A stretch of DNA of 64,000 bases from Myxococcota bacterium (lineage in GTDB: Bacteria; Myxococcota_A; UBA796; JAJRTE01): assembly GCA_024278455.1 (NCBI GenBank), contig JAJRTE010000272.1:1-64000 (forward strand), written 5' to 3'. Under the pieces are notes generated by a model. That model searched no databases. It was not told the DNA's origin and saw only the letters and a list, made by a program, of their open reading frames with translations. Positions 43,800 to 52,352 of this stretch are shown here, piece after piece. Each line of letters starts with the position of its first letter. The first letter of the stretch is position 1. The translations under genes were made by a program, and so were the position numbers.

Positions 43800-44231
43800 A
43801 TGCGTTCAGATTCCATCAACGGCATCGTTGTCCATACCCACGACTACATTGCTTCCGAAGGAGGCGTCGACCTCCCCCCGTTTCACGGAAGGTTCCGGCC
43901 GATAGGCGACCTGGCCGACCTGCCGCTGGCGCGCGGTACGTCTCGAGTGAAGGTCGAGGTGACACTGTCCGGTCTCTCCTCACCACTCGACAAGCCGGCA
44001 TCGATAGCCATCTTCGTGGACGACGACCTGAAAACCGTCGGCGACCTGGCCGCCGGCGAGACCCTGACCCTGCCGTGGACCACCGTGGAGGACACCAGGT
44101 TGGTCACCATCATGTGGCGCTCCGCTCGAGACGTGACCAATCGGCTCGAGGAGGATGGCAGGGCTCGAGTCATCATCTCCATGGACATCGGAACCAGGTT
44201 GCGAGACCATGTGACGGACGCGACGTCGTAG
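43800..44231 (+). CDS. Small protein of unknown function
   Basis: A 143-residue protein with an excellent AGGGAGGGGAG ribosome site before ATG 43800, which decides the start against an in-frame ATG 45 bases upstream. The sequence is strand-rich (SRVKVEVTLSGLSS, ASIAIFVDDDLKTVGDLAAGETLTLPW, TRLVTIMWRSAR, RARVIISMDIG) with no cysteine, no membrane segment and no recognised domain. It may adopt a small beta-sandwich fold. It lies 75 bases after a strong terminator and converges with the hybrid histidine kinase gene. Confidence 0.6.
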   Translation: MRSDSINGIVVHTHDYIASEGGVDLPPFHGRFRPIGDLADLPLARGTSRVKVEVTLSGLSSPLDKPASIAIFVDDDLKTVGDLAAGETLTLPWTTVEDTRLVTIMWRSARDVTNRLEEDGRARVIISMDIGTRLRDHVTDATS

Positions 44232-44247
44232 ACGCGAAACCCGGAAG

Positions 44248-46890
44248 TCATGGTTGCCGGCGAGCCTGTCGCGCGACCGTGCGCCTGATTTCGTGCACCA
44301 GCATGTCCCGGTTGACCGGTTTCCGGAGCTGAGCCACGGCCCCCAGCCGTTCGACCTCTTCTCGAGCGTCCTCGACGGAGACGATCAACACCGGGATGTG
44401 CTCGGTGGCCGGGTCCGACTTGAGCTGCTTGAGCAAGTCGGTGCCATTCCCGTCGGGGAGGAAGATGTCCAGCGTGATGGCGACCGGGTCGAGTTCTCGC
44501 GCCAGGCGCATGCCGTCGGTGATGCTACGTGCGCCGATGACGTGGAACCCTTGTTCGTTCAGGAAACGGCCCATCAGATCCAACACTTCCGGGTCGTCAT
44601 CCACGGAGAGTACAATCCCGCGATACCGGGACGTGGAGGGGGTGAGCGACCGCTCGATAGGGGAAATGCTTTCCTCTGAGGTTTCTTCCGGATCGCGGAA
44701 CACGGGCACCGGCTCCTCCACGCTCACCTCGCTGACCCCGTAGACCGACAGGATGAACGTGAAGCGGCTGCCCCGTCCGACTTCGCTCTCGACCCAGATC
44801 AGGCCCCCCATGAGTTCGACGAGGCGTTTCGTGATGGCCAGCCCCAGCCCGGTGCCCCCGAATTCTCGAGTTCTCGAGCTGTCCACCTGGTAGAATTCGT
44901 CGAAGATCGTCTTGTAGTCCGCGGCGGCGATTCCCACCCCGGAGTCGATCACCGAGACCTGCACCTGTGCCTGGCCGATGTCGCGCGCCTCCACGCGGAT
45001 CCCCCCTTCGCGCGTGAACTTGACGGCGTTGCTCAGGAGATTCATGAGCACCTGCCGGAGGCGGTCCTCGTCGGCCCACACGAGCGGCAGCAATTCGTCG
45101 ATCCGGACATCTACCCGAAGACCCTTTTTCCTTGCCATGGGTTCGACACTCTGCACCGCCGACACCAGGGCCTTCTTGACATCGACCGGAGCCAGCCGGA
45201 TGTCCAGGCGCCCGGCGTCGATCTTGGAGAGGTCCAGGATGTCGTTGATGATGGCCAGCAGGTTGTGTCCACTTTGCATGATACGCCGCACGTCCTCCGA
45301 CTGCTCCCCGTTCAACTCGCCGTCGATACCACGAAGCAGGACCTGGCCGTAGCCGATGATCGAGTTGAGAGGGGTCCGGAGTTCGTGACTCATCGTGGCC
45401 AGGAACTGGTTCTTGAGCCGGTTGGCCTCGACCAGTTCCTTGTTGAGACGCGCCAATTCGACCGCTGTTTCCTCCTCCGTGATGTCCCGGTAGACGGCCA
45501 CGAATCCGCCGCTGAAATCGAGCACCGGTTCCGAGATCGGTGCCAGGGAGGCCGACAGGGTCCTGTCTCCCAGCTTGAACTTGAGGTACACCGGCGTGCC
45601 GTCGTCCTCCTGGACCTGCATCAGCATCCCGACGAGCAAGGCCAGGGATCGGTCCCGGTCCTGCGGCGTCGTCCCCGCCTCCACGAGATCGTTGATGTGC
45701 CGTCCGACCAGTTCCTCCTGGCTCAACGAGAGCATATTCTCGATCGCCTTGTTGGCCAGGATCACACGCTGCTCACTGTCGAACACCATGACCCCGTCGG
45801 CGATGGACTGGAGAACGACCGTGTTTTTCAGCGCCTCGAGCCGGAAGGCACGGGTGCGGTCGGCGACCTTCTGCTCGAGGTCCCGATTGAGTGCCAGTAT
45901 CTCCTCGTTGGCTCTCCTGAGCTTGAGCTGGCTCTCCTGGAGCTGATCGACCATGTGGTTGAACGACGTACCAAGGCTCGCCGTCTCGTCGTTGGTGAGC
46001 ACGTCGACCCGCAGATCGAGCCGCCCCTGGCCCACAGACTCCATGATGGAAGCGGCCCGGCGCAGCGGCAGGGAAATCGAACGGGCCGCGAGACCGGAGA
46101 TCACCAGCACCAGGATCATCGCCACGAAGAGAATCCAGCCGACCAGCGCCGCGAGGCTGGGGGAGATGTGCCGGCCGAGGCTCGCGTCCGACACTCGAAT
46201 GGCATTCATCAGGTCCAGGGCGACCAGGTTGAGCGCCATCAGCACCAGGCTGACAAGCAGGAACCGTGCGTACAGGCTCACCCGGAGCACCTTCTCTCGC
46301 GGTGATGTACCCTCGAGACCCCGGCAATGCTGGGCGATGGTCTGGCGCACCGGTTGAACTATGCGCTCGCAAACGAAGAAGAGGAACACCACCCCGGGGA
46401 TCAGCGCCAGCCATCCCCGGAGGAGAAGCCAGATCGAGTCGAGCACCGGCAGCGTACCCGAGAGGTACATGAACATGACGATGAACAGGGCACCCGCGAA
46501 ATACCGCGACAGGACACTCAACGTGAAGTAGGTCGGGAGGTTGAGGGCACGCGCTCGAGCACCCAACAGAAGGGTCCTGTCCATCTTCTCTCGCCCGAGA
46601 TTGTCGAAAAACATCCTGATCGGCCGCGTGAGCCTCGCGATAGGGTAGGGGGCCGTGAAAACCGTCATCAGCGTGGCGATGGCCACAGCCACCAGGTACA
46701 TGGTCAGCCGGGACTTCTCCTCGTCGAGACGCGAACTGACCACGATGTAGGGCGTGACGCAGGCGATCAATGTCACGACCGCCACCATTTCGGAGTACAG
46801 TAGCCGCTTCCTGACGTCGTCCTCGCCAGGCGCTGTGTGCCTCGAGGCGTCTTTCTCCACGGCCGTCAATGCTCCATCCGGTCCATTCAC
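44248..46890 (-). CDS. Hybrid sensor histidine kinase (HAMP-PAS-HisKA-HATPase-REC)
   Basis: An 880-residue inner-membrane sensor starting at GTG 46890 (weak ribosome site). Six or so hydrophobic segments lie in the first 265 residues (e.g. [35 protein letters not shown]). A HAMP linker follows at about 265-320, then coiled coil, a PAS domain (about 355-475: [26 protein letters not shown]), HisKA with His502 in [18 protein letters not shown], and HATPase boxes N ([11 protein letters not shown]), G1 (DSGVGIA) and G2 (GGTGLGLAI). The C-terminal receiver has SVDDDPEV and phosphoacceptor Asp808 in [12 protein letters not shown]. It follows a methyltransferase gene by 15 bases. There is no output gene nearby. 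Confidence 0.93.
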   Translation of the reverse strand: MNGPDGALTAVEKDASRHTAPGEDDVRKRLLYSEMVAVVTLIACVTPYIVVSSRLDEEKSRLTMYLVAVAIATLMTVFTAPYPIARLTRPIRMFFDNLGREKMDRTLLLGARARALNLPTYFTLSVLSRYFAGALFIVMFMYLSGTLPVLDSIWLLLRGWLALIPGVVFLFFVCERIVQPVRQTIAQHCRGLEGTSPREKVLRVSLYARFLLVSLVLMALNLVALDLMNAIRVSDASLGRHISPSLAALVGWILFVAMILVLVISGLAARSISLPLRRAASIMESVGQGRLDLRVDVLTNDETASLGTSFNHMVDQLQESQLKLRRANEEILALNRDLEQKVADRTRAFRLEALKNTVVLQSIADGVMVFDSEQRVILANKAIENMLSLSQEELVGRHINDLVEAGTTPQDRDRSLALLVGMLMQVQEDDGTPVYLKFKLGDRTLSASLAPISEPVLDFSGGFVAVYRDITEEETAVELARLNKELVEANRLKNQFLATMSHELRTPLNSIIGYGQVLLRGIDGELNGEQSEDVRRIMQSGHNLLAIINDILDLSKIDAGRLDIRLAPVDVKKALVSAVQSVEPMARKKGLRVDVRIDELLPLVWADEDRLRQVLMNLLSNAVKFTREGGIRVEARDIGQAQVQVSVIDSGVGIAAADYKTIFDEFYQVDSSRTREFGGTGLGLAITKRLVELMGGLIWVESEVGRGSRFTFILSVYGVSEVSVEEPVPVFRDPEETSEESISPIERSLTPSTSRYRGIVLSVDDDPEVLDLMGRFLNEQGFHVIGARSITDGMRLARELDPVAITLDIFLPDGNGTDLLKQLKSDPATEHIPVLIVSVEDAREEVERLGAVAQLRKPVNRDMLVHEIRRTVARQARRQP

Positions 46891-46905
46891 GGGATTGTTT
46901 CGGGA

Positions 46906-47697
46906 TCAGGCCGGTTTCCGGGCGACGCAGCCGTAGAAGTAGATAGGAGGGACCGGCTCCGTCACGTCCCGCAGCCCCCAGTGCGACGCGGCCGCCACGC
47001 CATGTTCGGTCAATTCCCAAGGAGGAAGAATCGCTTCCGTCTCCGCGATGCTCCTCGGAAAAAGCGGAAAGCCCATGCGATGATAGGCCTCCACGCTGGG
47101 CGCCGCATACTTCAGGCTGTCGTCACCGAGCGACGTCAGCGCCAGGTGGCTCCCGGGCGCAACCCACTCGTAGCAGCGGCTCAGTGCCCTGGTCAACACG
47201 TCGTCCGGAAAAAAATAGGAAAAACCCACGTAGATGACCCCCAGGACACGGTTGCCCGCAAAAAGAGGATCGATGTCCTCGGGCCGGAGGTCGTGCACGT
47301 CCCGAGCATCATGCTGGATGTAGCAGGCACGTGGCGACGAACCCAGTATGTTCTTCCCGTAGGCCACCGTTACGGGGTTGATGTCCATGTACAACACTCT
47401 GGCCTCGGGAAGCACCTCGTGCGCGTTGCCGCACGTCGGAAGGCCCGCGCCGGCAACGATGTAGTCCCTCAGCCCGACTTCGTCCCACAGATAGCGCAGG
47501 ACCCGCCCCAGGAACTGGCGCTGGATCTTCGCCCAGTGCGGCGCGATCGGCGTCATCTTCTCGATCTTCCGCGCCATCTCCCGATCGACCTCGAAATGGT
47601 GATTCCCGCCCAGCCAGTAATCCATCATTCGCGCCGTGTCCGGAACCGTCAGATCGAGGTTCAACCCAAGCCCATTCCGCTGCCCGTTCGCATGCAC
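46906..47697 (-). CDS. SAM-dependent methyltransferase of the PF04672 (actinobacterial) type
   Basis: A 263-residue cytosolic methyltransferase-like protein. Its opening (VPDTARMMDYWLGGNHHFEVDREMA) and core (YIVAGAGLPTCGNAHEVLPEARVLYMDINPVTVAYGKNIL) match the SAM methyltransferase family that is very abundant in actinomycetes and rare elsewhere. The acidic end of strand two (MDINP) is kept. The usual first motif DxGxGLPT reads VAGAGLPT, so the motif-I Asp is changed, which may affect SAM binding. The substrate is unknown. The hybrid histidine kinase starts 15 bases downstream on the same strand, so they form an operon. Horizontal transfer is likely. Confidence 0.8.
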   Translation of the reverse strand: MHANGQRNGLGLNLDLTVPDTARMMDYWLGGNHHFEVDREMARKIEKMTPIAPHWAKIQRQFLGRVLRYLWDEVGLRDYIVAGAGLPTCGNAHEVLPEARVLYMDINPVTVAYGKNILGSSPRACYIQHDARDVHDLRPEDIDPLFAGNRVLGVIYVGFSYFFPDDVLTRALSRCYEWVAPGSHLALTSLGDDSLKYAAPSVEAYHRMGFPLFPRSIAETEAILPPWELTEHGVAAASHWGLRDVTEPVPPIYFYGCVARKPA

Positions 47698-47960
47698 GAT
47701 TCACCCCTGTTCTTGCCTCGCAAGGCGATGCGTGTTGGTTCATCGGATACCACCGTGGAAATCGGTTCTCCGGCTCTCGAATCAGCATGCCAGCGGGCGA
47801 ATCGAATGTCAACCGTGAGAATTCCGGGTCAGGAGAAGGACCTTGGCGGCCCGGGAAGGGAAGGGGGTACGGGCAGGGCGAGGGAACGTCGGCCGGCTCG
47901 AGACGGCGCCCTGGGGCCAGGGTCCTGCCGCGGGGCCGGCAGGGGTCCATACGGGTCGGC

Positions 47961-48125
47961 TCAGTCTCCAGCCACGAAGACCGTGGGATTCTTGAGAATC
48001 CGCCGCTTCAGCCGCTGGACGAACACCTCGAGGTCGCCCTGCGCGCGAGCAGCGCTTCCGCCGCCCGGCAGGGCCGTGACAAATCCGATGATGTCGTCCT
48101 CGGCCTGTTTGTAGATGGCGTCCAT
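47961..48125 (-). CDS. Tiny protein (54 aa), second gene of a two-gene micro-operon
   Basis: ATG 48125 to TGA 47961 encodes a 54-residue protein (MDAIYKQAEDDIIGFVTALP...), ending in a basic amphipathic helix (DLEVFVQRLKRRILKNPTVFVAGD). Codon use is like that of neighbouring genes and includes an in-frame CTC GAG. The start follows the TAA of the preceding tiny gene with no gap (TAAATG), a sign of translational coupling. No family is recognised. Confidence 0.5.
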   Translation of the reverse strand: MDAIYKQAEDDIIGFVTALPGGGSAARAQGDLEVFVQRLKRRILKNPTVFVAGD

Positions 48126-48272
48126 TTACTGTTCCGACATGCCGAGGCGACATAGCTTGGTCATCAGGTCTCCGCTGAATTTCTGGTCCTCGAAAAGGGT
48201 CTCCATGCCTACCCGAACCAGGCTGCTCGAGTCGATCCCTGTCGCTCGAGCCACATCGGCACCACGTGTCAT
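48126..48272 (-). CDS. Tiny protein (48 aa), first gene of a two-gene micro-operon
   Basis: ATG 48272 to TAA 48126 encodes a 48-residue protein (MTRGADVARATGIDSSSLVR...). GGGAGAAGG lies five bases before the ATG. An in-frame ATG five codons earlier has no ribosome site. The centre (VGMETLFEDQKFSGDLMTKLCRLGM) is helical. It contains the genome-signature hexamer in two coding phases, which supports its being a real gene. The downstream 54-residue gene abuts it exactly. No family is recognised. Confidence 0.5.
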   Translation of the reverse strand: MTRGADVARATGIDSSSLVRVGMETLFEDQKFSGDLMTKLCRLGMSEQ

Positions 48273-48559
48273 CTTGCCTTCTCCCATCACGGTCCGCTTG
48301 TTGCTCCAGGCACTTTTCCAGTGTACCCGCGTGCGGCGAGGGGGGCAACGGTTTCTCGCATTGCGATGCCGGCCGGCTCCCGCCAGGTGTGGTCAGGTCG
48401 AGCCCAGGGGGGGTCAGGCTTCGCCGGGAGGAGCGGGTTGCTCCCTGCCATCTGCGCCGCGGCGAGCCCGCGCGCCACGGTCACGTGGCGAATGGGGTTG
48501 CGCAGGCCCGAATCGGCGCTACCATGCACACGGGAGATGGATCGACAGGAGAGTGCCGA

Positions 48560-49612
48560 ATGCGGACTCGAGTCCTGGCCGTTGACGCCGAACATCCAGC
48601 CGAAGAGGTCCTCCAGGAGGCCGGGGCGGCGTTGCGCCGCGGCGAGTTGGTGGCGTTTCCGACGGAGACCGTCTACGGTCTTGGCGCCAACGCTTTCGAT
48701 CCGCGGGCGGTCCGGGCCGTCTTCGCGGCCAAGGAGCGGCCATGGAACGACCCGCTCATCGTTCACCTGGCTGACATGAGCGATCTTCCGCCCCTCGTCG
48801 CACGCCTTCCGGACGCGGTGCATGCGCTGGCTGCTTTCTGGCCCGGTCCGCTGACGGTGGTGCTCGAGAAGTCTGCGCGTGTCCCGGAAGAGGTGACTGC
48901 CGGCCTGCCAACCGTGGCGGTGAGGTTTCCAGCCCACCCGGTGGCTCGAGGGCTCATCGAGGCCGCTGGCGTCCCGGTCGCCGCGCCAAGCGCCAACCGG
49001 TTAAGCCGGCCGAGCCCCACGTGTGCGCAGGACGTTCTCGAGGATCTGGACGGCCGGATTCCGCGGGTCATCGACGGGGGGCGCACGGTGTACGGCGTGG
49101 AGTCGACGGTGGTCGATCTCTCCGGCGAGCGCCCGGTTTTGCTCCGCCCTGGCGCGATATCGGCGGAGGACGTGTCGTCTCATCTGCCGGACCTGGTGAC
49201 TTCGCCGCCGGCACCCAACGGGGAGGCATTCGCCTCTCCAGGTCTGCTGACACGCCACTATTCGCCTCGCGCCCGGTTGGCGCTTTTCGTGGGGGGGACG
49301 GCGGCTGAACGTGCCGGTGCCATGAAGCAGGCCGTGGCGCGATGGATCGCGGCCGGCACGCGCGTCGGCGTGATGCTGCCTTCGGAGCAACTCCTCGCGT
49401 TCGACGGCATGGCGATATCGCGTGCCACCTTGGGTCGATCCGGGGTCGTTGAGGAGGCTGCCCGGCGTCTGTTCGGCGCCATGCGTGCCTTGGACCGGGC
49501 AGGCGTCGAGGTCATCGCCGCTTCCGGCTACGACCTCGAGGGGCTGGGGCGAACGCTGCAGGACCGGCTGCTCCGAGCCGCGGAAGGCCGTGTCATTGCA
49601 GTCGGTCGCTGA
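48560..49612 (+). CDS. tsaC: L-threonylcarbamoyladenylate synthase (Sua5 type)
   Basis: A 350-residue enzyme making threonylcarbamoyl-AMP from Thr, bicarbonate and ATP for the t6A37 modification of ANN-decoding tRNAs. ATG 48560 has AGGAGAG upstream; the open frame before it is not protein-like. The YrdC domain is complete (GELVAFPTETVYGLGANAF, KERPWNDPLIVHLAD, FWPGPLTVVL, AAPSANRLSRPSPT, STVVDLSGERPVLLRPGAIS). A linker with SPGLLTRHYSPRA leads to the Sua5 C-terminal domain (about 230-350). It is thus the long Sua5 form rather than the short TsaC. Converges with tyrS. Confidence 0.93.
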   Translation: MRTRVLAVDAEHPAEEVLQEAGAALRRGELVAFPTETVYGLGANAFDPRAVRAVFAAKERPWNDPLIVHLADMSDLPPLVARLPDAVHALAAFWPGPLTVVLEKSARVPEEVTAGLPTVAVRFPAHPVARGLIEAAGVPVAAPSANRLSRPSPTCAQDVLEDLDGRIPRVIDGGRTVYGVESTVVDLSGERPVLLRPGAISAEDVSSHLPDLVTSPPAPNGEAFASPGLLTRHYSPRARLALFVGGTAAERAGAMKQAVARWIAAGTRVGVMLPSEQLLAFDGMAISRATLGRSGVVEEAARRLFGAMRALDRAGVEVIAASGYDLEGLGRTLQDRLLRAAEGRVIAVGR

Positions 49613-49664
49613 GCCGTGCGGGATACATCACTTCCGTCAAGGATCCTGCGATACCGGGCGATAG

Positions 49665-50936
49665 TCATACCACCTTGACCAGGTGGTAGTTCTTCTTGCC
49701 CTTTCGGAGAACCAGGTACTTCCCGAGGACGATGTCGCCGGAGGTGACGGCACGGTCGGCGGTGCGTGCGTTGTTGATGTAGATCCCGCCGCCTTTCGCA
49801 TCTTTTCTGGCCATGCCTCGAGACCGGGAGAGCCCGGTCTCCACGAGCAGTTCGGCAAGAGGCAGCCCTTCACCCTCGAGGCGTTCCCGGGCAATCTCGC
49901 TGGACGGCGCCCCGGCGAAGACGTCGAGCAGGGTTCGCTCGTCGAGGTCGTCGAGGCTTCCGCCGAACAGGACCCGGGAGGCTTTCACGGCACGTTCCGC
50001 CTCGTCCTTGCCGTGGACCAGGCAGGTTACCTCCCACGCCAGCCGTTTCTGGGCATCTCGAGCTTCCGGGCGGGCACGCACGAGCGTCTCGAGGTGCTCG
50101 ATTTCTTCCCGGGGTACGAAGGTCATCATGCGGAGGAACCGGCCCACGTCGCGGTCGTCGGTACGGATGAATAACTGGTAGAATGCGTAGGGTGACGTGC
50201 GTTCGGGACTCAGCCAGACATTGCCCGACTCCGTCTTGCCGAACTTCGTACCGTCGGCCTTGGTCACCAGAGGCATGGTGAGCCCGTGGGCTTCCGCCCC
50301 CTTGACCCGGCGGATGAGGTCGATCCCCGCCGTGATGTTGCCCCACTGGTCCGACCCTCCTACCTGGAACGTGCACCCGTGATGGTCGAACAGGTGGAGG
50401 AAATCGTACGACTGGAGCAGCATGTAGGAGAACTCCGTGAACGATATCCCCCGGCGCGGGTCCTCGAGACGGGCCTTGATGGATTCCTTCTCGAGCATCA
50501 TGTTGATCGAGAAGTGCTTGCCAACGTCCCGGAGGAAATCGGTCAGGGAGAACGCGCACAGCCAGCTCGAGTTGTCCAGGAGCAGGCCCCGGGACGACTC
50601 GATGTCAAGGACCCGTGCCACCTGCCCGCGAATCCCGGCGACGTTGCGCTCGAGCTGCTCCCTGGTCAGGAGCCGCCGTTCGGCTGTCTTGCCGGAAGGG
50701 TCTCCGATGAGTCCCGTGCCGCCGCCGAGCAGCGCAATGGCCCGGTGTCCCGCCCGCTGGAACCGCGCCAGCATGACCAGGGGCACGAGGCTTCCCACGT
50801 GGAGCGAATCAGCGGTCGGATCGAACCCCACGTAGACCGTGAGGCCGGGGGTATCGACCATTGCCGGGATCGTGTCGGGATGGGTGAGCTGGTACACCAG
50901 GCCCCGCCAGGTGAGGTCAGCAAAGAAATCGGTCAT
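49665..50936 (-). CDS. tyrS: Tyrosyl-tRNA synthetase
   Basis: A 423-residue class I synthetase. ATG 50936 has GGAGAGGACG upstream and is chosen over a start 12 codons earlier. Landmarks are YVGFDPTADSLHVGSLVPL (HIGH-like HVG), GGTGLIGDPSGK, the tyrosine-binding QVGGSDQWGNI, the KMSKS-like KFGKTESG, and a C-terminal S4 RNA-binding domain (RSRGMARKDAKGGGIYINN). All motifs are present, so this is the housekeeping bacterial TyrS. It neighbours the tRNA-Leu gene, which is transcribed away from it. Confidence 0.96.
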   Translation of the reverse strand: MTDFFADLTWRGLVYQLTHPDTIPAMVDTPGLTVYVGFDPTADSLHVGSLVPLVMLARFQRAGHRAIALLGGGTGLIGDPSGKTAERRLLTREQLERNVAGIRGQVARVLDIESSRGLLLDNSSWLCAFSLTDFLRDVGKHFSINMMLEKESIKARLEDPRRGISFTEFSYMLLQSYDFLHLFDHHGCTFQVGGSDQWGNITAGIDLIRRVKGAEAHGLTMPLVTKADGTKFGKTESGNVWLSPERTSPYAFYQLFIRTDDRDVGRFLRMMTFVPREEIEHLETLVRARPEARDAQKRLAWEVTCLVHGKDEAERAVKASRVLFGGSLDDLDERTLLDVFAGAPSSEIARERLEGEGLPLAELLVETGLSRSRGMARKDAKGGGIYINNARTADRAVTSGDIVLGKYLVLRKGKKNYHLVKVV

Positions 50937-51087
50937 GACGTCCTCTCCAAAAGGCCCGTCGCCGGGCGACACGTCTGAACGTGGTGGGTACTCTAGCCCG
51001 GCGCGTGCGGGCCGTCAAGGCGCTGGGGCATCTCGTCCGCAACCTCGGGCGGTTCCGGAGCACCTGCCCAGACGCCGGAGGCCGCGA

Positions 51088-51116
51088 TTGACAGGGGGGC
51101 GTCGTTCCGGTAGCCT
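51088..51116 (+). promoter_or_regulatory. Promoter of the tRNA-Leu gene
   Basis: A perfect TTGACA (51088-51093) lies 17 bases before TAGCCT (51111-51116). Transcription would begin about 25 bases ahead of the mature tRNA. Confidence 0.55.
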
Positions 51117-51148
51117 GAGCATATAGGTGTCCGAAACTGCAATCGCGT

Positions 51149-51232
51149 GCCTGGATGGTGGAACCGGTAGACACAAGGGACTTAAAATCCCTCGGCCGCA
51201 CGGCCATGCGGGTTCGAGCCCCGCTCCAGGCA
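51149..51232 (+). tRNA. tRNA-Leu (anticodon UAA)
   Basis: The 84-base gene folds with acceptor stem GCCTGGA/TCCAGGC, anticodon stem AGGGA/TCCCT around CTTAAAA (anticodon TAA), a long variable arm (GGCC-GCAC-GGCC) as required for leucine tRNA, and a T-arm GCGGG-TTCGAGC-CCCGC. The discriminator base is A. CCA is not encoded. Confidence 0.95.
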
Positions 51233-51234
51233 AT
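51186..51234 (+). repeat. Left copy of 49-bp repeat (3' end of tRNA-Leu)
   Basis: From the anticodon loop to two bases past the mature end, this segment is repeated without a single change at 52271-52319 in the same orientation. The two copies enclose the UPF0175/DUF3368 pair. Confidence 0.9.
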
Positions 51235-51306
51235 GCTGTTACTTTGCAAAGACCGTTCCGTGTTGGGTGGGCGGTCCCTGTGGCGCACACGAAGTCGGAG
51301 CCTGTA

Positions 51307-51597
51307 GTGAAGACGTATGCCCTGGAGATCCCAGAGGACGTCCTGCAAGAAGCCAGGATTCCACCGTCAGAGCGGGATGAGACCCTGCGGAAGGAACTCG
51401 CCGTACATCTATACATGCGTGGACTCCTTCCCAAAGCAGCAGCTCGCAGGCTTTCGGGCATGGGCAGAATCGCGTTCAACGACCTCTTGGGACAGCGTGG
51501 CTGCCCGTCCCCGCCGGGTGTTGACGACCTAGATGCCGAGATGAAGAACCTCGAGGATTGGCGCAAGCTGTCGACTGGCCGAGGGGAACTCTCGTGA
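51307..51597 (+). CDS. UPF0175-family antitoxin
   Basis: A 96-residue protein from GTG 51307 with GGAG six bases ahead; the frame extends upstream through the tRNA, which is not coding. It begins VKTYALEIPEDVLQEARIP and continues with ELAVHLYMRGLLPKAAARRLSGM and FNDLLGQRG, the short helical pattern of the UPF0175 family, whose genes usually sit just before a DUF3368 PIN-like gene. It likely neutralises that partner and may bind DNA. Its stop overlaps the next start (GTGA), so they are coupled. The pair lies inside the tRNA-flanked repeat. Confidence 0.85.
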   Translation: MKTYALEIPEDVLQEARIPPSERDETLRKELAVHLYMRGLLPKAAARRLSGMGRIAFNDLLGQRGCPSPPGVDDLDAEMKNLEDWRKLSTGRGELS

Positions 51598-52103
51598 AAT
51601 GCGCCACCCCTCGGACTCCGCCGGTCGTCAGCGACACCACGCCCATCTCCAATCTCATCCGCACCGGGCAGCTTCCACTGCTGTCCAGGATTTTCGGTAC
51701 CGTGCTGATTCCAGCCCAAGTTGCAGATGAACTGGACAACGGCAGGCATGTACTTGGAGACTGGCGGCGAGCGGAGGGCAGTTCGGCTCTGGAGACCGTC
51801 CATCCGCTGGACTCCCCATTTCTCCGCCAGCTCCAATGCCATCTGGACGAAGGAGAAGCTGCTGCCGTCGCGCTTGCAGTCGAACGAAACGCGCCCCTGT
51901 TGCTTCTGGACGAACTGGAGGGCCGTCGCGTAGCTCAGTACCACGGCATCAAGATCGTTGGAACCCTGGGCATCCTTCTCGAGGCAAAACGTGCTGGCCA
52001 TTTCCTGGCTGTCGGCCCCCTGATTGAGAGTCTGGAGCAGGCCAACTTCCACATGAACTCCGCACTGAAGGCGCGCGTCTTGAAGCTGGCAGGGGAGGTG
52101 TAG
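51594..52103 (+). CDS. DUF3368 PIN-like toxin
   Basis: A 169-residue protein from GTG 51594, which overlaps the antitoxin stop by four bases; an earlier TTG in frame is less likely. It is whole-looking, with PIN-like acidic sites: SDTTPISNL at the N-terminus, IPAQVADEL, LDEGEAAAVALA and LLLLDELEGRRVA. DUF3368 proteins are presumed RNases of type II toxin-antitoxin modules. The C-terminal helix (PLIESLEQANFHMNSALKARVLKLAGE) is typical of the family. It is the second gene of the cassette. Confidence 0.85.
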   Translation: MKCATPRTPPVVSDTTPISNLIRTGQLPLLSRIFGTVLIPAQVADELDNGRHVLGDWRRAEGSSALETVHPLDSPFLRQLQCHLDEGEAAAVALAVERNAPLLLLDELEGRRVAQYHGIKIVGTLGILLEAKRAGHFLAVGPLIESLEQANFHMNSALKARVLKLAGEV

Positions 52104-52270
52104 CGGGCCGAAAGCCGTGTGCAATCTTGGTGTAGTCGTGCCAGGAAAAGCAGGGGATTTGAGCGGTGCAGGTGGAATTGCCATGAATTGACGATTCAGA
52201 GATTGTTCAACAATATCGGCTCGTTGCGCATTTGGGAGAAATGCAGAGAAAGCCTGGCGGAAGTCCGTGG
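52104..52270 (+). other. Right arm of the tRNA-flanked cassette
   Basis: No gene. It contains a 13-base palindrome (ATTGTT-C-AACAAT, 52202-52214) and, at 52252, GCCTGG followed by the 49-base repeat. The GCCTGG could pair with the CCAGGC at the repeat's end, like an acceptor stem of a shortened tRNA copy. Confidence 0.4.
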
Positions 52271-52319
52271 AATCCCTCGGCCGCACGGCCATGCGGGTTC
52301 GAGCCCCGCTCCAGGCAAT
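52271..52319 (+). repeat. Right copy of 49-bp repeat (duplicate of tRNA-Leu 3' end)
   Basis: Identical over 49 bases to 51186-51234. It lacks the 5' half of a tRNA, so it is not a functional tRNA gene but is exactly what an integration event at a tRNA leaves behind. It ends 15 bases before a GC hairpin. Confidence 0.9.
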
Positions 52320-52334
52320 CCTTGGTCACACAGG

Positions 52335-52352
52335 GGCGACCGGCGGGTCGCC
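52335..52352. terminator. GC hairpin after the tRNA-derived repeat
   Basis: GGCGACC and GGTCGCC are exact complements around a four-base loop. The hairpin touches the stop codon of the leftward gene at 52353 and follows the duplicated tRNA end, so it may have ended the tRNA transcript before the cassette arrived and may also serve the opposite strand. No T-run. Confidence 0.4.

Noticed and set aside
45265-46305. A 346-residue plus-strand frame opposite the histidine kinase
   Set aside because: Antisense shadow; the kinase boxes on the minus strand are unambiguous.
51127-51306. Extended N-terminus of the UPF0175 protein reaching back through the tRNA
   Set aside because: The frame overlaps the tRNA gene completely, and a proper GTG start with GGAG exists at 51307.
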